DNA of 64,000 nucleotides from positions 186,001 through 250,000 of the forward strand of contig JAUNUY010000003.1 of NCBI GenBank assembly GCA_030537935.1, written 5' to 3'. Both the position numbers and the translations under genes were made by a program. The notes under the pieces were generated by a model that was not told the origin of the DNA, searched no databases, and saw nothing but the letters and a program-made list of their open reading frames with translations. How positions within the stretch are numbered: the first letter of the stretch is position 1; each line of letters opens with the position of its first letter. Positions 27,645-37,482 of the stretch are shown here, piece after piece. The DNA is from Eubacteriales bacterium (GTDB lineage: Bacteria; Bacillota; Clostridia; Lachnospirales; Lachnospiraceae).

Positions 27645-29409
27645 CAGCCTCACCTCCTCTGTTAATCAGCGCATCTACGGCCGCCGTAATCTTCTCCGCC
27701 GTCTTATCCAAGGTCGCAAGCTCCTCTTCCGACACGTATTTCGCACGGGCAATCTCTTCCCGCACGTCCAAGTCAATCAATTCACTCAGATATACGCCGT
27801 TGTCCAGAGCGCGCAGAGACTCTCTATAATACTTCATGACCAGTTCCAGCATTTTGTCCTGTTTTTCCAACGACGTAAAGGTATCCACTTCCTGGAACGC
27901 ATTCTGCTGCAAATAATCCTCTCGGATGGACTTGGCCACTTCCAGCTTCAGCTGATCGCCCTCGGACAGGGTGTCCTTGCCGACCAGGCGAACAATCTCC
28001 TGCAGTGCGGACTCTTCCTGTAACAGGGCCATGGCTTCCGCCCTGTTCTTCGGGAATCGTTCCGCCACGTTCTCGCCCATCCACTCATCGACATTCGTCT
28101 GATAGAGGGAGTAGGAATCCAACCAGCCGATGGCCGGGAAATGCCGACGATAGGCCAAGTTGGCGCTCAATCCCCAGAACACCTTGACGATACGCAGGGT
28201 CGCCTGGGATACCGGTTCGGAAATATCACCACCCGGCGGAGATACTGCACCGATGATGGTCAATGCACCTTCACGGGCATCGGAGCCGTTACATACGACC
28301 TTACCCGCACGCTCGTAGAAATCTGCGGCACGGGAGGACAAATAGGCCGGATAACCTTCGTCACCGGGCATTTCTTCCAAACGACCCGACATCTCACGCA
28401 GGGCCTCTGCCCAACGGGAGGTGGAGTCCGCCATAACGGCCACGGAATAACCCATGTCACGGAAGTATTCCGCGATCGTGATACCCGTATAGATGGAAGC
28501 CTCACGTGCGGCCACCGGCATGTTGGACGTGTTGGCAATCAACACCGTCCGCTTCATAATCGACTCACCGGTATGCGGGTCAATCAATTCCGGAAACTCG
28601 TTCAAAACGTCGGTCATCTCGTTACCGCGTTCACCGCAGCCGACATAGACCACAATCTGCGCATCCGCCCACTTCGCGAGCTGATGCTGTACGACCGTCT
28701 TACCGGAACCGAACGGTCCCGGTACACAGGCGGTACCGCCTTTCGTTACGGGGAAGAACGTATCGATGACACGCTGTCCTGTAATCAAGGGAATCTTCGG
28801 GGCAATCTTATTCTTATATCGACGACCCCGTCGTACCGGCCACTTCTGCATCATGGTGACTTGCTTCTCACCGTCCGCTGTCTCAATCACTGCCACCGGC
28901 TCCGATACCGTCCGTTCACCCGATTCAATGGACTTAATCGTACCATCACATCCGAACGGTACCATAACGAAATGCTTCACCACGGAGGTTTCCTGTACGA
29001 AGCCGAGGATGTCGCCCTCGACAACCTGATCGCCGGCCTTCGCTTCCGCCTCAAACTGCCATTTTTTCTCCCGATCCAGAGAGGGTACGGCAACACCCTT
29101 GCTCAAAAAGTCGCCCGCCGCGGCACGAAACTTTTCCAGCGGTCGTTGGATACCGTCAAACATGTTCTCCAACAGACCCGGTCCCAGCTCCACACTCAGC
29201 GGTTCTCCGGTAGTCTCCACCGGTTCACCCGGACCGATACCGGCCGTTTCTTCATATACCTGAATGGATGCCTTATCATCACGCATCTCGATGATTTCAC
29301 CGATCAGCTTCGATTCGGAAACCTTCACCACGTCATATATATTCGCTTCTTCCATGCCCTCGGCCACAACCAGAGGACCGGAAACTTTTACAATTTTTCC
29401 AATCTTCAC
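27637..29409 (-). CDS. ntpA: V-type ATPase subunit A (catalytic)
   Basis: 590 residues. Walker A GPFGSGKT is at 231-238; the family-specific bulge domain lies before it (about 110-190). [20 protein letters not shown] and the [20 protein letters not shown] loop are present. It hydrolyses ATP to pump ions, or makes ATP in reverse. It overlaps ntpB by 8 bases and follows ntpG by 16. All catalytic motifs are intact. Confidence 0.97.
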   Translation of the reverse strand: MKIGKIVKVSGPLVVAEGMEEANIYDVVKVSESKLIGEIIEMRDDKASIQVYEETAGIGPGEPVETTGEPLSVELGPGLLENMFDGIQRPLEKFRAAAGDFLSKGVAVPSLDREKKWQFEAEAKAGDQVVEGDILGFVQETSVVKHFVMVPFGCDGTIKSIESGERTVSEPVAVIETADGEKQVTMMQKWPVRRGRRYKNKIAPKIPLITGQRVIDTFFPVTKGGTACVPGPFGSGKTVVQHQLAKWADAQIVVYVGCGERGNEMTDVLNEFPELIDPHTGESIMKRTVLIANTSNMPVAAREASIYTGITIAEYFRDMGYSVAVMADSTSRWAEALREMSGRLEEMPGDEGYPAYLSSRAADFYERAGKVVCNGSDAREGALTIIGAVSPPGGDISEPVSQATLRIVKVFWGLSANLAYRRHFPAIGWLDSYSLYQTNVDEWMGENVAERFPKNRAEAMALLQEESALQEIVRLVGKDTLSEGDQLKLEVAKSIREDYLQQNAFQEVDTFTSLEKQDKMLELVMKYYRESLRALDNGVYLSELIDLDVREEIARAKYVSEEELATLDKTAEKITAAVDALINRGGEADA

Positions 29410-29425
29410 CTAAGTGCCTCCTTCA

Positions 29426-29752
29426 TTAATTATTCGCAAAAATGTTGCTTCCGACCGCTTTTTCCACGTTTGCGTTGATATCGGCCATGCCGATGCCCAA
29501 CGTACCGCGATTACTCGGAATCAGAATAATCGCCGGGAGCAACGCACTCTTATATCGCCGGATGGTTTCCGGAATCAGATGGGCAATAGGTTCCGTGATG
29601 AAGATTAATCCGTACTTTTCTTTTGCCAATCGATCCACCAGACTTCGTGCCGCCTGATGATCGTACGCCGTAAAGACTTCTATACCCACCGCACGGAATG
29701 CGAGGATGGAGTCCTTATCGCCGATAGCTGCAACCTTGTACAAGCTAATCAC
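29426..29752 (-). CDS. ntpG: V-type ATPase subunit F (NtpG in enterococcal naming)
   Basis: 108 residues, a small Rossmann-like subunit of the central stalk ([19 protein letters not shown], then [17 protein letters not shown] and [13 protein letters not shown]). It binds subunit D. It overlaps ntpC by 8 bases. Confidence 0.92.
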   Translation of the reverse strand: MISLYKVAAIGDKDSILAFRAVGIEVFTAYDHQAARSLVDRLAKEKYGLIFITEPIAHLIPETIRRYKSALLPAIILIPSNRGTLGIGMADINANVEKAVGSNIFANN

Positions 29753-30737
29753 CCAACCTTTCCCTGATTTTATCCGCCGGAATGTTATTCAACTTACCGA
29801 CAATGATAAAACGTACTGCCTCCAACTCTTCCTCTTTCGCAAGAATATAAGCGATAATCGGTTCCGGGCCGAATGTAATGAAACGGGCATCCTTGGTCAA
29901 TTCCTTCAAGTAGCGTTTGCTCTGCTTCTCCAAGGTGAACAATGAATCCGTCTTCCTATACTCATTCAATCCCTTCACCACGTAGGCACCGATAGCTTCT
30001 CCCTTGAGTGACGTAATCATCTTATCCACGTCCGCCTGCAACAGAGACATCAGCTTGGATTTTTGAATTCTGCCACCGTCCGCAAAAACCTTCTCCGCGA
30101 AATGTACCGTCTTATTCATCCGCTTCATCCGCACCAGACTGATGACGTTGTAAAAATCAATCTTACCCAAGATATAATCCCGGAAGAATTGAATGTCCAG
30201 CGTCTCCGCCAATGCCCGGATATGTTCGAAATAATAACGGTCCATGATGATGTCAATCACCTGCGGATCCTTCGTCCGTTCATACTCCTCGATGGTCGCC
30301 TTCAATGCCGTGGCAAATTCCGGCTTGATGGTCGTAAATTTTTCCGCTTCCACTTGGGCCTGAACGGTTTGCGGATTCGCGTTCTTCGACGGAATGAATT
30401 TCTCGCTGAGATCCTTTCCGGAAAACTTCGACTTCAGAATTACCTTCAGGTTATGGTAGTCATAACGTAGGGTCATGATCTCCAAAATTCGCTTATCCTT
30501 CAGTAATTCGTCGGCAATGTCGCGGATACGCGACATCTCCTGATTCAGCAGTTGGACGTAACCGTAGACGTCAAATACGCCCGCCGCACTCTTGGAGTAC
30601 TCCGAATCCATTAGGATTTTGTACACCTCGTTTTCGTCCGGCGCGTCTATCATCCGCTCCAACTTCTGCTTTCCCAGCAGCCTTTTTTCATATACTCTCG
30701 CAAGGATAACGGATTGGGCGTAATCGATTCGATCCAT
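29745..30737 (-). CDS. ntpC: V-type ATPase subunit C (d-type socket)
   Basis: 330 residues, helical, starting [20 protein letters not shown]. This is the vacuolar d/archaeal C type that links the central stalk to the K ring. The segment [20 protein letters not shown] is characteristic. It sits 11 bases after ntpE and overlaps ntpG. Confidence 0.93.
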   Translation of the reverse strand: MDRIDYAQSVILARVYEKRLLGKQKLERMIDAPDENEVYKILMDSEYSKSAAGVFDVYGYVQLLNQEMSRIRDIADELLKDKRILEIMTLRYDYHNLKVILKSKFSGKDLSEKFIPSKNANPQTVQAQVEAEKFTTIKPEFATALKATIEEYERTKDPQVIDIIMDRYYFEHIRALAETLDIQFFRDYILGKIDFYNVISLVRMKRMNKTVHFAEKVFADGGRIQKSKLMSLLQADVDKMITSLKGEAIGAYVVKGLNEYRKTDSLFTLEKQSKRYLKELTKDARFITFGPEPIIAYILAKEEELEAVRFIIVGKLNNIPADKIRERLGD

Positions 30738-30748
30738 ACCATTACCCC

Positions 30749-31297
30749 CTATTCTTTTCCGTATAGTATTTGCGCCAACTGTCCTTCGATTTCTTCTTTA
30801 ATGAGTGCCAGTTTTGCGTCGAACGTAAAGTTCTTCTCCATTTCATCGGTCACTTCGATGAAGCCCGTTTCCACGAAACGATCCTCGAGCACTTTACAAT
30901 CCGGCAGACCCTTTTTCACGGCTGCCGCTTTATCCTTCGCCACAATGACGGTGGCCGCTTTATCCGTGAGATTTTTCTTCACGTAATCCACGTAGGTCGT
31001 ATCATCCATATTTTTAAGCTCGTCCAGGACTTCGTCAAAGACACGCTGAATGACCTCCTGTTTCACCGCCAACTTGTTATTTCGCGCTTTTAACTGCGCA
31101 TTTGATTTTAATCGTTCCTTCATCAAATCGCGCTCATCGGTCGCTTTCTTGCGCATACGTTCAATTTCTTTTTCCGTCTTGACCGCGCCTTCGGCACGAA
31201 TCGCATCCGCTCTCTCGCGCGCTTCGGTCAAAATCTTGTCCGCTTCCGCTTTCGCTTCCAATGTGATTTGATTGACAAGGTTATCTAATCCCGCCAT
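30749..31297 (-). CDS. ntpE: V-type ATPase subunit E (peripheral stalk)
   Basis: 182 residues. A long N-terminal charged helix (LDNLVNQITLEAKAEADKIL and following, to about residue 95) forms the stator coiled coil with the NtpF protein, and a globular C-terminal domain contacts subunit B. Lies between ntpK and ntpC, as in Enterococcus hirae. Confidence 0.9.
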   Translation of the reverse strand: MAGLDNLVNQITLEAKAEADKILTEARERADAIRAEGAVKTEKEIERMRKKATDERDLMKERLKSNAQLKARNNKLAVKQEVIQRVFDEVLDELKNMDDTTYVDYVKKNLTDKAATVIVAKDKAAAVKKGLPDCKVLEDRFVETGFIEVTDEMEKNFTFDAKLALIKEEIEGQLAQILYGKE

Positions 31298-31331
31298 GTT
31301 TCACATCCTTTACTGTACTTCGACCGACCGC

Positions 31332-31832
<501 letters not shown>

Positions 31833-31859
31833 TTATTATCTAAATTAATAATGACTGTG

Positions 31860-33830
31860 TTATTCTTCCAGCTGACGGTCGAGATTAATGTATTTCGACT
31901 TGCTTCTGAAGTAGCGGAACGGTTTCCCGCCGCCCTCGTAAAACTTGCCGAAGAACTCGACGTATATCAGTCTCATGCCGTGTACATATGCGCCCAGATA
32001 GGACAGGAATATGTTGAAGGCGTGGAATAAAATCATAATGATGATACCGACAATGATGCCGAACACGTTGCCGAACATCATCCCCGCAATCGTATTGACG
32101 GACAGGGCGATGTATGCACCCGACAGGCCCAAGGCCATCAAACGGGAGTACGATACGAAGTCGCCCACGTAGCCGGAAATACCGTAGAGATTATACATAC
32201 CGGCACCGATCTTCCCGCCGATACCGCCCGGTGTGGAACGCATACCGCCGATAACGATGAGGGCCATGCCCGCAATCATTACCCATTTGGCTACGTTGCT
32301 TACCGAAGCTGAAAGACCCATAGGGCCACCGCCGATGAACAATATCGCACCGATTAATGCGAGGTACCAACTCAGTACGTCGAAAACGGCGTCCAATGCA
32401 TGTCCGTCGCGTATCAGCATGTACCCTTTGAGTGCGAGACCCGTAAAGAGGTGGATTGCACCCATGGCAACCGACAGGAGCAGAATCGGCATGGCTTGTG
32501 TACCCATGTCCAGCACCTGCGGCATAAATTCGAGTTTGAAACCGAAGTAGGAGTTGTAGATAACGCCCCAGAAGAGGGTGAATATGCTGACAATCAGGAA
32601 GAACTTCACATTCTTCTTCATCCCCGGCTTCAGATTGAACATTTTCAGACCCAGTGCGCACAGCACCAGCATCAGCAGACCGTATCCCGCATCCGCCGAC
32701 ATCATGCCGAAAAAGAGGGCATAAAACGGTGCCAGCCAGGGGGTCGGGTCCAGTTCGTTATAACGCGGCATCGCGTAGGTCGCGGTAACAGGCTCAAAAA
32801 TGCCGAAGAGCTTATTGTTCTTGAGCATGATTGGCACGTCTCGCGAATCACGGTCCACGTCTTCGACGGTGGTGTTGTTGGCACCGCCGGTCACTTCATT
32901 GATAATTTGCAGGAACTCCGTTTCCTGATATGCGGGGAAATACCCCTCGATACAACAGGTCGAGTCGGAGCCCAAGAGCAGACGGTTCGTGTCGATGCGA
33001 ACCCGTAGATTTGACATGTATTCATAGTACAGTTTTAACGCCGTACGGTACTTCGTCATCTCGCCCAATTCTTTTATGGTCTGCTCCCTGCGTTGTCGCA
33101 GGAGTCGAATCTCCTCTTTCAATTCCTTCAGGCGGTCTTCCACCCGCTGGTTCAATTTCAGATTGATTTTGGAGAATCCCTTTTCCTTCAAAATTTCATC
33201 GACTGCCGCTTCATCCGGTCTGTAGAAAAAGATTACGTACATGGCGTCATCCTTCTTCAAACCGATCAATTCAAAGTAGACACGTTCCAACGTATTCAGT
33301 GCCGCCTCAAATTCCCGGCGCGACTTAATCGGCACCGATCCGATATAGCTGGCGGCCTTACGCAGACCGTCCGTCTCCCGCGGAACGATGTCCAACTTAC
33401 GGAAAACGCTCAGCTCGTTGATTTCTTCGCGGGCCTTGTGCAGATCGTAACGAGCACCGTCCAGTGCATCACCGTTGTGTTTAATCTGTTCGTAAATACC
33501 CTGGAAATCCACCTTCTTCGCCTGCTCCTCCAGCTCGGAAAAGGTCAAATTCGGCAATCCCTCTTTCAGCGCCTTAAAGCCGCCTTTTTCCGGATAATAC
33601 TTGCCCAACTGATTGAGACAGTATTCACACCGCGTCAGAGCTGTATCCGCCTCATTATAGGCTTCCACCGCTTTAACGGGCGCCAGTGCCGCGTACGTTT
33701 CCGTTCGATGCTCCTCGCTTGCAATGTCGTTGAATTGCACGTTTCGGAATATCTGTAAGCGTCTGAGCAGTTCCTCTTTGTCGGATTTAAGCGCCAGTAA
33801 ATGAAATTTTTTCATTTCAACAATGGCCAT
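31860..33830 (-). CDS. ntpI: V-type ATPase subunit I (a-type membrane stator)
   Basis: 656 residues. The N-terminal half is soluble with coiled coil (AEEQ-rich arm, about 1-330); the C-terminal half has about eight membrane helices starting near WLAPFYALFFGMMSADAGYG. It forms the ion half-channels against the K ring; the conserved arginine region lies in the last helices (GDFVSYSRLMALGLSGAYIA). It starts 1 base before the stop of ntpF. Confidence 0.95.
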   Translation of the reverse strand: MAIVEMKKFHLLALKSDKEELLRRLQIFRNVQFNDIASEEHRTETYAALAPVKAVEAYNEADTALTRCEYCLNQLGKYYPEKGGFKALKEGLPNLTFSELEEQAKKVDFQGIYEQIKHNGDALDGARYDLHKAREEINELSVFRKLDIVPRETDGLRKAASYIGSVPIKSRREFEAALNTLERVYFELIGLKKDDAMYVIFFYRPDEAAVDEILKEKGFSKINLKLNQRVEDRLKELKEEIRLLRQRREQTIKELGEMTKYRTALKLYYEYMSNLRVRIDTNRLLLGSDSTCCIEGYFPAYQETEFLQIINEVTGGANNTTVEDVDRDSRDVPIMLKNNKLFGIFEPVTATYAMPRYNELDPTPWLAPFYALFFGMMSADAGYGLLMLVLCALGLKMFNLKPGMKKNVKFFLIVSIFTLFWGVIYNSYFGFKLEFMPQVLDMGTQAMPILLLSVAMGAIHLFTGLALKGYMLIRDGHALDAVFDVLSWYLALIGAILFIGGGPMGLSASVSNVAKWVMIAGMALIVIGGMRSTPGGIGGKIGAGMYNLYGISGYVGDFVSYSRLMALGLSGAYIALSVNTIAGMMFGNVFGIIVGIIIMILFHAFNIFLSYLGAYVHGMRLIYVEFFGKFYEGGGKPFRYFRSKSKYINLDRQLEE

Positions 33831-33831
33831 G

Positions 33832-34143
33832 TTAACTTACAATCCTTTCTTTTAAGAATTTCTTCGCAGAAGAAACCTTATCCGCAGCAGGTTCAGCGAG
33901 TTTCTTGCACGCATCATCAGCTTCTGCCAGAATTTGATCCAACTCGGCCTGCACCGCTCGCTTCATCTCTTCCGTCAACTGCGCCGACTCCCGTTTACAA
34001 CGGTCCATCTCGCTCGTCCGGTTCAATGCCACATCTTCGGTAGCTTTCGCGATGATTTGCTTTGCTTCATCACGTGCCGCTTTCGTCAAATTCTTTGCCT
34101 CGGTTTCCGTGTCCAGAATCCGCTTCAAAGCTTCTTTTGCCAT
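33832..34143 (-). CDS. ntpF: V-type ATPase peripheral stalk subunit G/H (NtpF)
   Basis: 103 residues, almost entirely charged heptad-like helix (EALKRILDTETEAKNLTKAA). It is expected to pair with NtpE as the stator coiled coil. As first gene of the operon it completes the enterococcal order F-I-K-E-C-G-A-B-D; the enterococcal extras ntpH and ntpJ are absent. AAAGGAGG precedes the ATG. Confidence 0.85.
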   Translation of the reverse strand: MAKEALKRILDTETEAKNLTKAARDEAKQIIAKATEDVALNRTSEMDRCKRESAQLTEEMKRAVQAELDQILAEADDACKKLAEPAADKVSSAKKFLKERIVS

Positions 34144-34203
34144 CTGTCAGCCTCCTTTCCCGCACTTGCTACACAACAATAAAGTGTTAAAGTTACAATA
34201 ATC

Positions 34204-34232
34204 ATTTTACACTATACGGTATTTTTATTCAA
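34204..34232 (-). promoter_or_regulatory. Promoter of the V-ATPase operon
   Basis: On the minus strand TTGAAT (34227-34232), 17-base spacer, TAAAAT (34204-34209), about 60 bases upstream of the ntpF start. Confidence 0.7.
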
Positions 34233-34394
34233 GGAAGAAACCCCGGACTATTCATTTTATGGTAATAGTGTATAAAAAAAATATCTTTTCCGTCGATGGG
34301 AACAAACAGGTGAAAAAGCGGCCTTGCGGAATTTGTAGGTTTTGCCGATATGTTTGTGCTTGACAAACGCCGACTCGTTTGTGTGGTATGTCAT

Positions 34395-34454
34395 GACATG
34401 AAGACGGTGCTCCTGCTTCTCCGGTCGGAGCGGTAAGAGCACCGTCTTCATGTC
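34395..34454. repeat. Very strong 60-base hairpin abutting a stop codon
   Basis: Perfect 18-bp arms at 34395-34412 and 34437-34454 (GACATGAAGACGGTGCTC and its complement) with a further CTCCG/CGGAG stem in the loop. The right arm touches the lipoprotein stop codon. No T-run follows on the minus strand; TTATCTCTTTTTATT follows on the plus strand. It may block transcription or protect mRNA ends. Confidence 0.6.
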
Positions 34455-35174
34455 TTATCTCTTTTTATTATAGGGATCGATGTATATATATTCCGCCATA
34501 AAGTCGCCTCTTTTCCGCATCGCATCATAGTCTTTATCCTCTCGAAAGACATACCAATAAACGGGATATGGTCTTTCGGGTGAATTTCGTGTCGGTTCCC
34601 CCATCGTCACGTACAGGAGAAAACCTTTACTGACACCTCTCCCTTTACGAATCGGATCCCAAGTCCCCTTTACTATAAGAAAATCCCGTCCGCTGAACGT
34701 TTCCCGACTCTGACTTTCCACATGGAAGCACTCGGGTCTGCCCCCTGCTTTTGCTCCCAAAATACGCCCTACATCTTTCCCGTCCATATCAAAGAACGAC
34801 TGGACATAGTTCTCCGGATCCTCACTCTCCACGTCATACTCCGGGATATAGCTGCGCTGTGCAAGACAATCGCCATCCTCCTCCTCACAATACGTCATCC
34901 CGCCGGCACTAAACAGCGCCCATTCTTTCGGCTCGGGAAATACGTAATCACCATAGTGAATCGCCTCACCGTAGCCTTCCGGCAGAATCGGTTCCTCTCC
35001 ATTTTTTATATCATCCCAAGTCAGTTCATTATTTCGTTTTATTATCGCTTCTTTCGACTCGTCCCGTAATTCAGTCTTTGTCTCATTCCGTGTCGTATCA
35101 TCTGTTCCCGTACCACCGCAACCGGCGAATACAATGCCGAAGACCAATACCGTCATCATCAATTTCTTCATCAT
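34455..35174 (-). CDS. Lipoprotein of unknown function
   Basis: 239 residues. A lipoprotein signal (MKKLMMTVLVFGIVFAGC) with lipobox VFAGC places it on the outer face of the membrane. The mature part is hydrophilic, with paired cysteines (YCEEEDGDC) and no recognised domain. Two tandem ATGs follow GGAGGAGAG. It stands alone, divergent from yitT, and ends at an unusually strong hairpin. No function can be assigned. Confidence 0.75.
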   Translation of the reverse strand: MMKKLMMTVLVFGIVFAGCGGTGTDDTTRNETKTELRDESKEAIIKRNNELTWDDIKNGEEPILPEGYGEAIHYGDYVFPEPKEWALFSAGGMTYCEEEDGDCLAQRSYIPEYDVESEDPENYVQSFFDMDGKDVGRILGAKAGGRPECFHVESQSRETFSGRDFLIVKGTWDPIRKGRGVSKGFLLYVTMGEPTRNSPERPYPVYWYVFREDKDYDAMRKRGDFMAEYIYIDPYNKKR

Positions 35175-35389
35175 CTCTCCTCCATCGAATATTGTACTAA
35201 AATGACATTCACAAAACTACATCGTCCGATGGATGGAATCACTCATTCAACCGACCTTGCAGTTCTTACGAACTAATCATATCACCGTTTTTGCCGGATG
35301 TAAAGTTCCCACATGCTAATTATATTGTTATGTATACCGTATTGCATAATTGTATCATTCCGCCCCTAGGAGAAGGTCCTAAAGCATGG

Positions 35390-35395
35390 TATAAT
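35390..35395 (+). promoter_or_regulatory. Extended -10 promoter of yitT
   Basis: TGGTATAAT, an extended -10 box, lies 28 bases before the yitT ATG. The -35 is weak; a small AGGA/TCCT inverted repeat lies where it would be expected. Confidence 0.5.
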
Positions 35396-35423
35396 GTAGA
35401 CGAATATTCTAAAAGGAGAAATC

Positions 35424-36263
35424 ATGAGTAAATATAAAACATTTGGCATTCTGACGGGGGCCTCCGTATTGTCCGCCGTCGGCACCCATTTCTTCAAATT
35501 TCCCGACAACTTCAACTTCGGCGGTATTTCGGGCCTCGCCGTCGTCTTGAAGAAGGTCATCCCCGTCTCCCCCTCGGCCATCAACCTGGTGGTGAATCTG
35601 GCCCTCTTATCCCTGGCCTTCATCTTTTTGGGTCGACGCTTTCTGGTCATGACGGCCTACGTGGCCGTCACCTCCTCCTTGCTGCTCTCCGCCCTGCAAC
35701 TCATCGTGCCTCTCCAAGCACCGCTGACGGATGAGCCGCTGTTGAACATGATATTCGCCATCACCATCCCGGCCATTGCCTCCGCCATGTTGTTTAATAT
35801 CTCGGCATCGGCAGGCGGGACGGACATTACGGCAGCCATCTTCAACAAATATTTCGGTGTCAATTTTGGTATGGCGCTGCTGGCGTCGGATGTGCTCATC
35901 GTTGCCGGTTCCTTCCTGTTTTTCGACATGAAGACCTGTCTCTTTTCCGTTACGGGCCTCTTTATCAAGTCGTTCATTATCGACAACTTCATCGAGTCCT
36001 TCAATCTATGCAAATACTTCAACGTCATCTGCGAAGATCCGACGGAAATTTGCGACTATATCACGCAGACACTCCGACACTCCGCCACCGTGTCGCCGGC
36101 ACGCGGCGCCTTTTCCCATCGGAAAAAATACATCATTTTCACGGTCCTCACCCGCGGTAATGCCGTCCGACTGCGAAACTTCATCCGGGAGCACGACCCG
36201 AACGCTTTCATGATGATTACAAACTCCAGTGAAATCATCGGCAAGGGCTTCATGAATCGTTAA
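35424..36263 (+). CDS. YitT family membrane protein
   Basis: 279 residues: five or six N-terminal membrane segments (DUF161; GGISGLAVVLKKVIPVSPSA near residue 33) and a C-terminal soluble DUF2179 domain (about 200-279, containing REHDPNAFMMI). Widely conserved in Firmicutes; the function is not established. AAAAGGAG precedes the ATG. Single gene with strong terminator. Confidence 0.88.
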   Translation: MSKYKTFGILTGASVLSAVGTHFFKFPDNFNFGGISGLAVVLKKVIPVSPSAINLVVNLALLSLAFIFLGRRFLVMTAYVAVTSSLLLSALQLIVPLQAPLTDEPLLNMIFAITIPAIASAMLFNISASAGGTDITAAIFNKYFGVNFGMALLASDVLIVAGSFLFFDMKTCLFSVTGLFIKSFIIDNFIESFNLCKYFNVICEDPTEICDYITQTLRHSATVSPARGAFSHRKKYIIFTVLTRGNAVRLRNFIREHDPNAFMMITNSSEIIGKGFMNR

Positions 36264-36275
36264 TCTCCGGTAGAC

Positions 36276-36322
36276 AAAAAAAGCGGTATCCCGACAGTTA
36301 ACTGTCGGGATACCGCTTTTTT
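36276..36322. terminator. Bidirectional terminator between yitT and solute-binding gene
   Basis: A 34-base perfect palindrome (arms GCGGTATCCCGACAGTT and complement) flanked by A and T runs, between two converging genes. It works on both strands. Confidence 0.9.
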
Positions 36323-36331
36323 CATGTCATG

Positions 36332-37063
36332 TCAATCACGATATTGATTCATAATTTTCTCATACGTACCGTCGTTGACGAGACTTATCAACCCCTTGTT
36401 AAATAAGCTGATAAACCGATCATTCACCTTCGGTACGGAAATCACCACACCCGTATCCAATGTCTTTGTATAACCTTCGCGCAATGTCAGGCCGTCACGC
36501 TCCAGGGCGTTGACCCGCAACTGATCGTCAAAAACATAGTCGACCTCCCCGTCGACCAAGCCCCGCTTCAGGTCCGACATCGTTTCATACGTCTTCAGAA
36601 AATAACCGTATTTGTCCCGATGCGCGAGCGGCACATCGAGGACGTCCGAATACTTGTAGACGCCGATACGCTTGTTCGCGACATCCGCCAATGCATCGGG
36701 TGCTTGAATGCCCTCCCGGGCGGCAATACAAACCCGGGTGTCCGCGTAACTGTCTGTCGGTTCATAGTCTTTGAGCCGCTTTTCTCCGGGTGAGAGAACA
36801 CCGTCCACCGTCCCCTTGGCGACGCGGGCATCCAACTTGTCTTCCTCAAGTAGTACAAGCTCATACTGCCAATGTTCTGCCGCCGCCATGGCATCCAGCA
36901 GGTCTACCGTCAGACCGCGCCATTGTTCACCGTCTTTATAAATATAGGGCGGGTTCTCGTGAATGAAGGCCACGGTGTAGACATCTTTCTTACCGCAGCC
37001 GCTGCCCATCAATAGGATGATACACAGCATGACAAGCATCGTAAGTCGGCGTCCATATTTCAC
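36332..37063 (-). CDS. Orphan solute-binding lipoprotein (SBP_bac_3 family)
   Basis: 243 residues from GTG 37063 (GGAG 5 bases upstream). Signal peptide with lipobox LLMGSGC, then a family 3 periplasmic-binding fold (FIHENPPYIYKDGEQWRGL, then GTVDGVLSPGEKRLKDYEPT and VDYVFDDQLRVNAL). These usually bind amino acids for an ABC importer, but no permease or ATPase is adjacent, so it may serve a distant transporter or act as a sensor. It begins only 28 bases after the RNase P RNA, with no terminator between, so it is probably transcribed from the rnpB promoter. Confidence 0.85.
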   Translation of the reverse strand: MKYGRRLTMLVMLCIILLMGSGCGKKDVYTVAFIHENPPYIYKDGEQWRGLTVDLLDAMAAAEHWQYELVLLEEDKLDARVAKGTVDGVLSPGEKRLKDYEPTDSYADTRVCIAAREGIQAPDALADVANKRIGVYKYSDVLDVPLAHRDKYGYFLKTYETMSDLKRGLVDGEVDYVFDDQLRVNALERDGLTLREGYTKTLDTGVVISVPKVNDRFISLFNKGLISLVNDGTYEKIMNQYRD

Positions 37064-37091
37064 GTTCTCCACCTCTTTCCGTCCAATGATT

Positions 37092-37414
37092 AAGTAAGCC
37101 GTAAGCCGGGTTCTGTATTAAACGGTCATCAATCTAGGTCCGACATCACTGCCGGACTCGAGCGATCAACCCGAAAGCATGACGGGTCGCCATATAGCCT
37201 TCTGTTCGATCTTGCTTCCGATGGGGTTTACACTGCCATCTCCGTTACCGCAGACGCGGTGAGCTCTTACCTCACCTTTTCACCCTTACCCGAAGGCGGT
37301 TTATTTTCTGTTGCACTTTCCTTGGGGTCACCCCCACCAGGCGTTACCTGGCATCGTACCCTGTGAAGCCCGGACTTTCCTCGACTGCATCAGCCGCGAC
37401 CGTATGGCTTACTT
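37092..37414 (-). ncRNA. rnpB: RNase P RNA (class A)
   Basis: The minus strand reads the conserved core GAGGAAAGTCCGGGCTTC, then GAAAGTGCAACAGAAAATAA near the centre and AGAACCCGGCTTAC at the 3' side. The ends pair (AAGTAAGCC with GGCTTACTT), setting the boundaries. The RNA is the catalytic part of RNase P, which matures tRNA 5' ends. No terminator separates it from the solute-binding gene downstream. Confidence 0.95.
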
Positions 37415-37424
37415 AACGTCGCTT

Positions 37425-37453
37425 ATCATAACACGAAGGCACCGCATGCGCAA
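37425..37453 (-). promoter_or_regulatory. Promoter of rnpB
   Basis: TTGCGC (37448-37453), 17-base spacer, TATGAT (37425-37430) on the minus strand, placing the start of transcription at the first base pair of the RNA. Confidence 0.7.
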
Positions 37454-37482
37454 GTCGAAATACGCCGCCGGCTGTCACGGAC

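Noticed and set aside
28141..29478. 445-codon plus-strand open frame
   Set aside because: Antisense shadow of ntpA, whose catalytic motifs are complete.
34257..34451. 64-codon minus-strand frame
   Set aside because: It begins inside the strong hairpin and lacks a ribosome site; likely non-coding.
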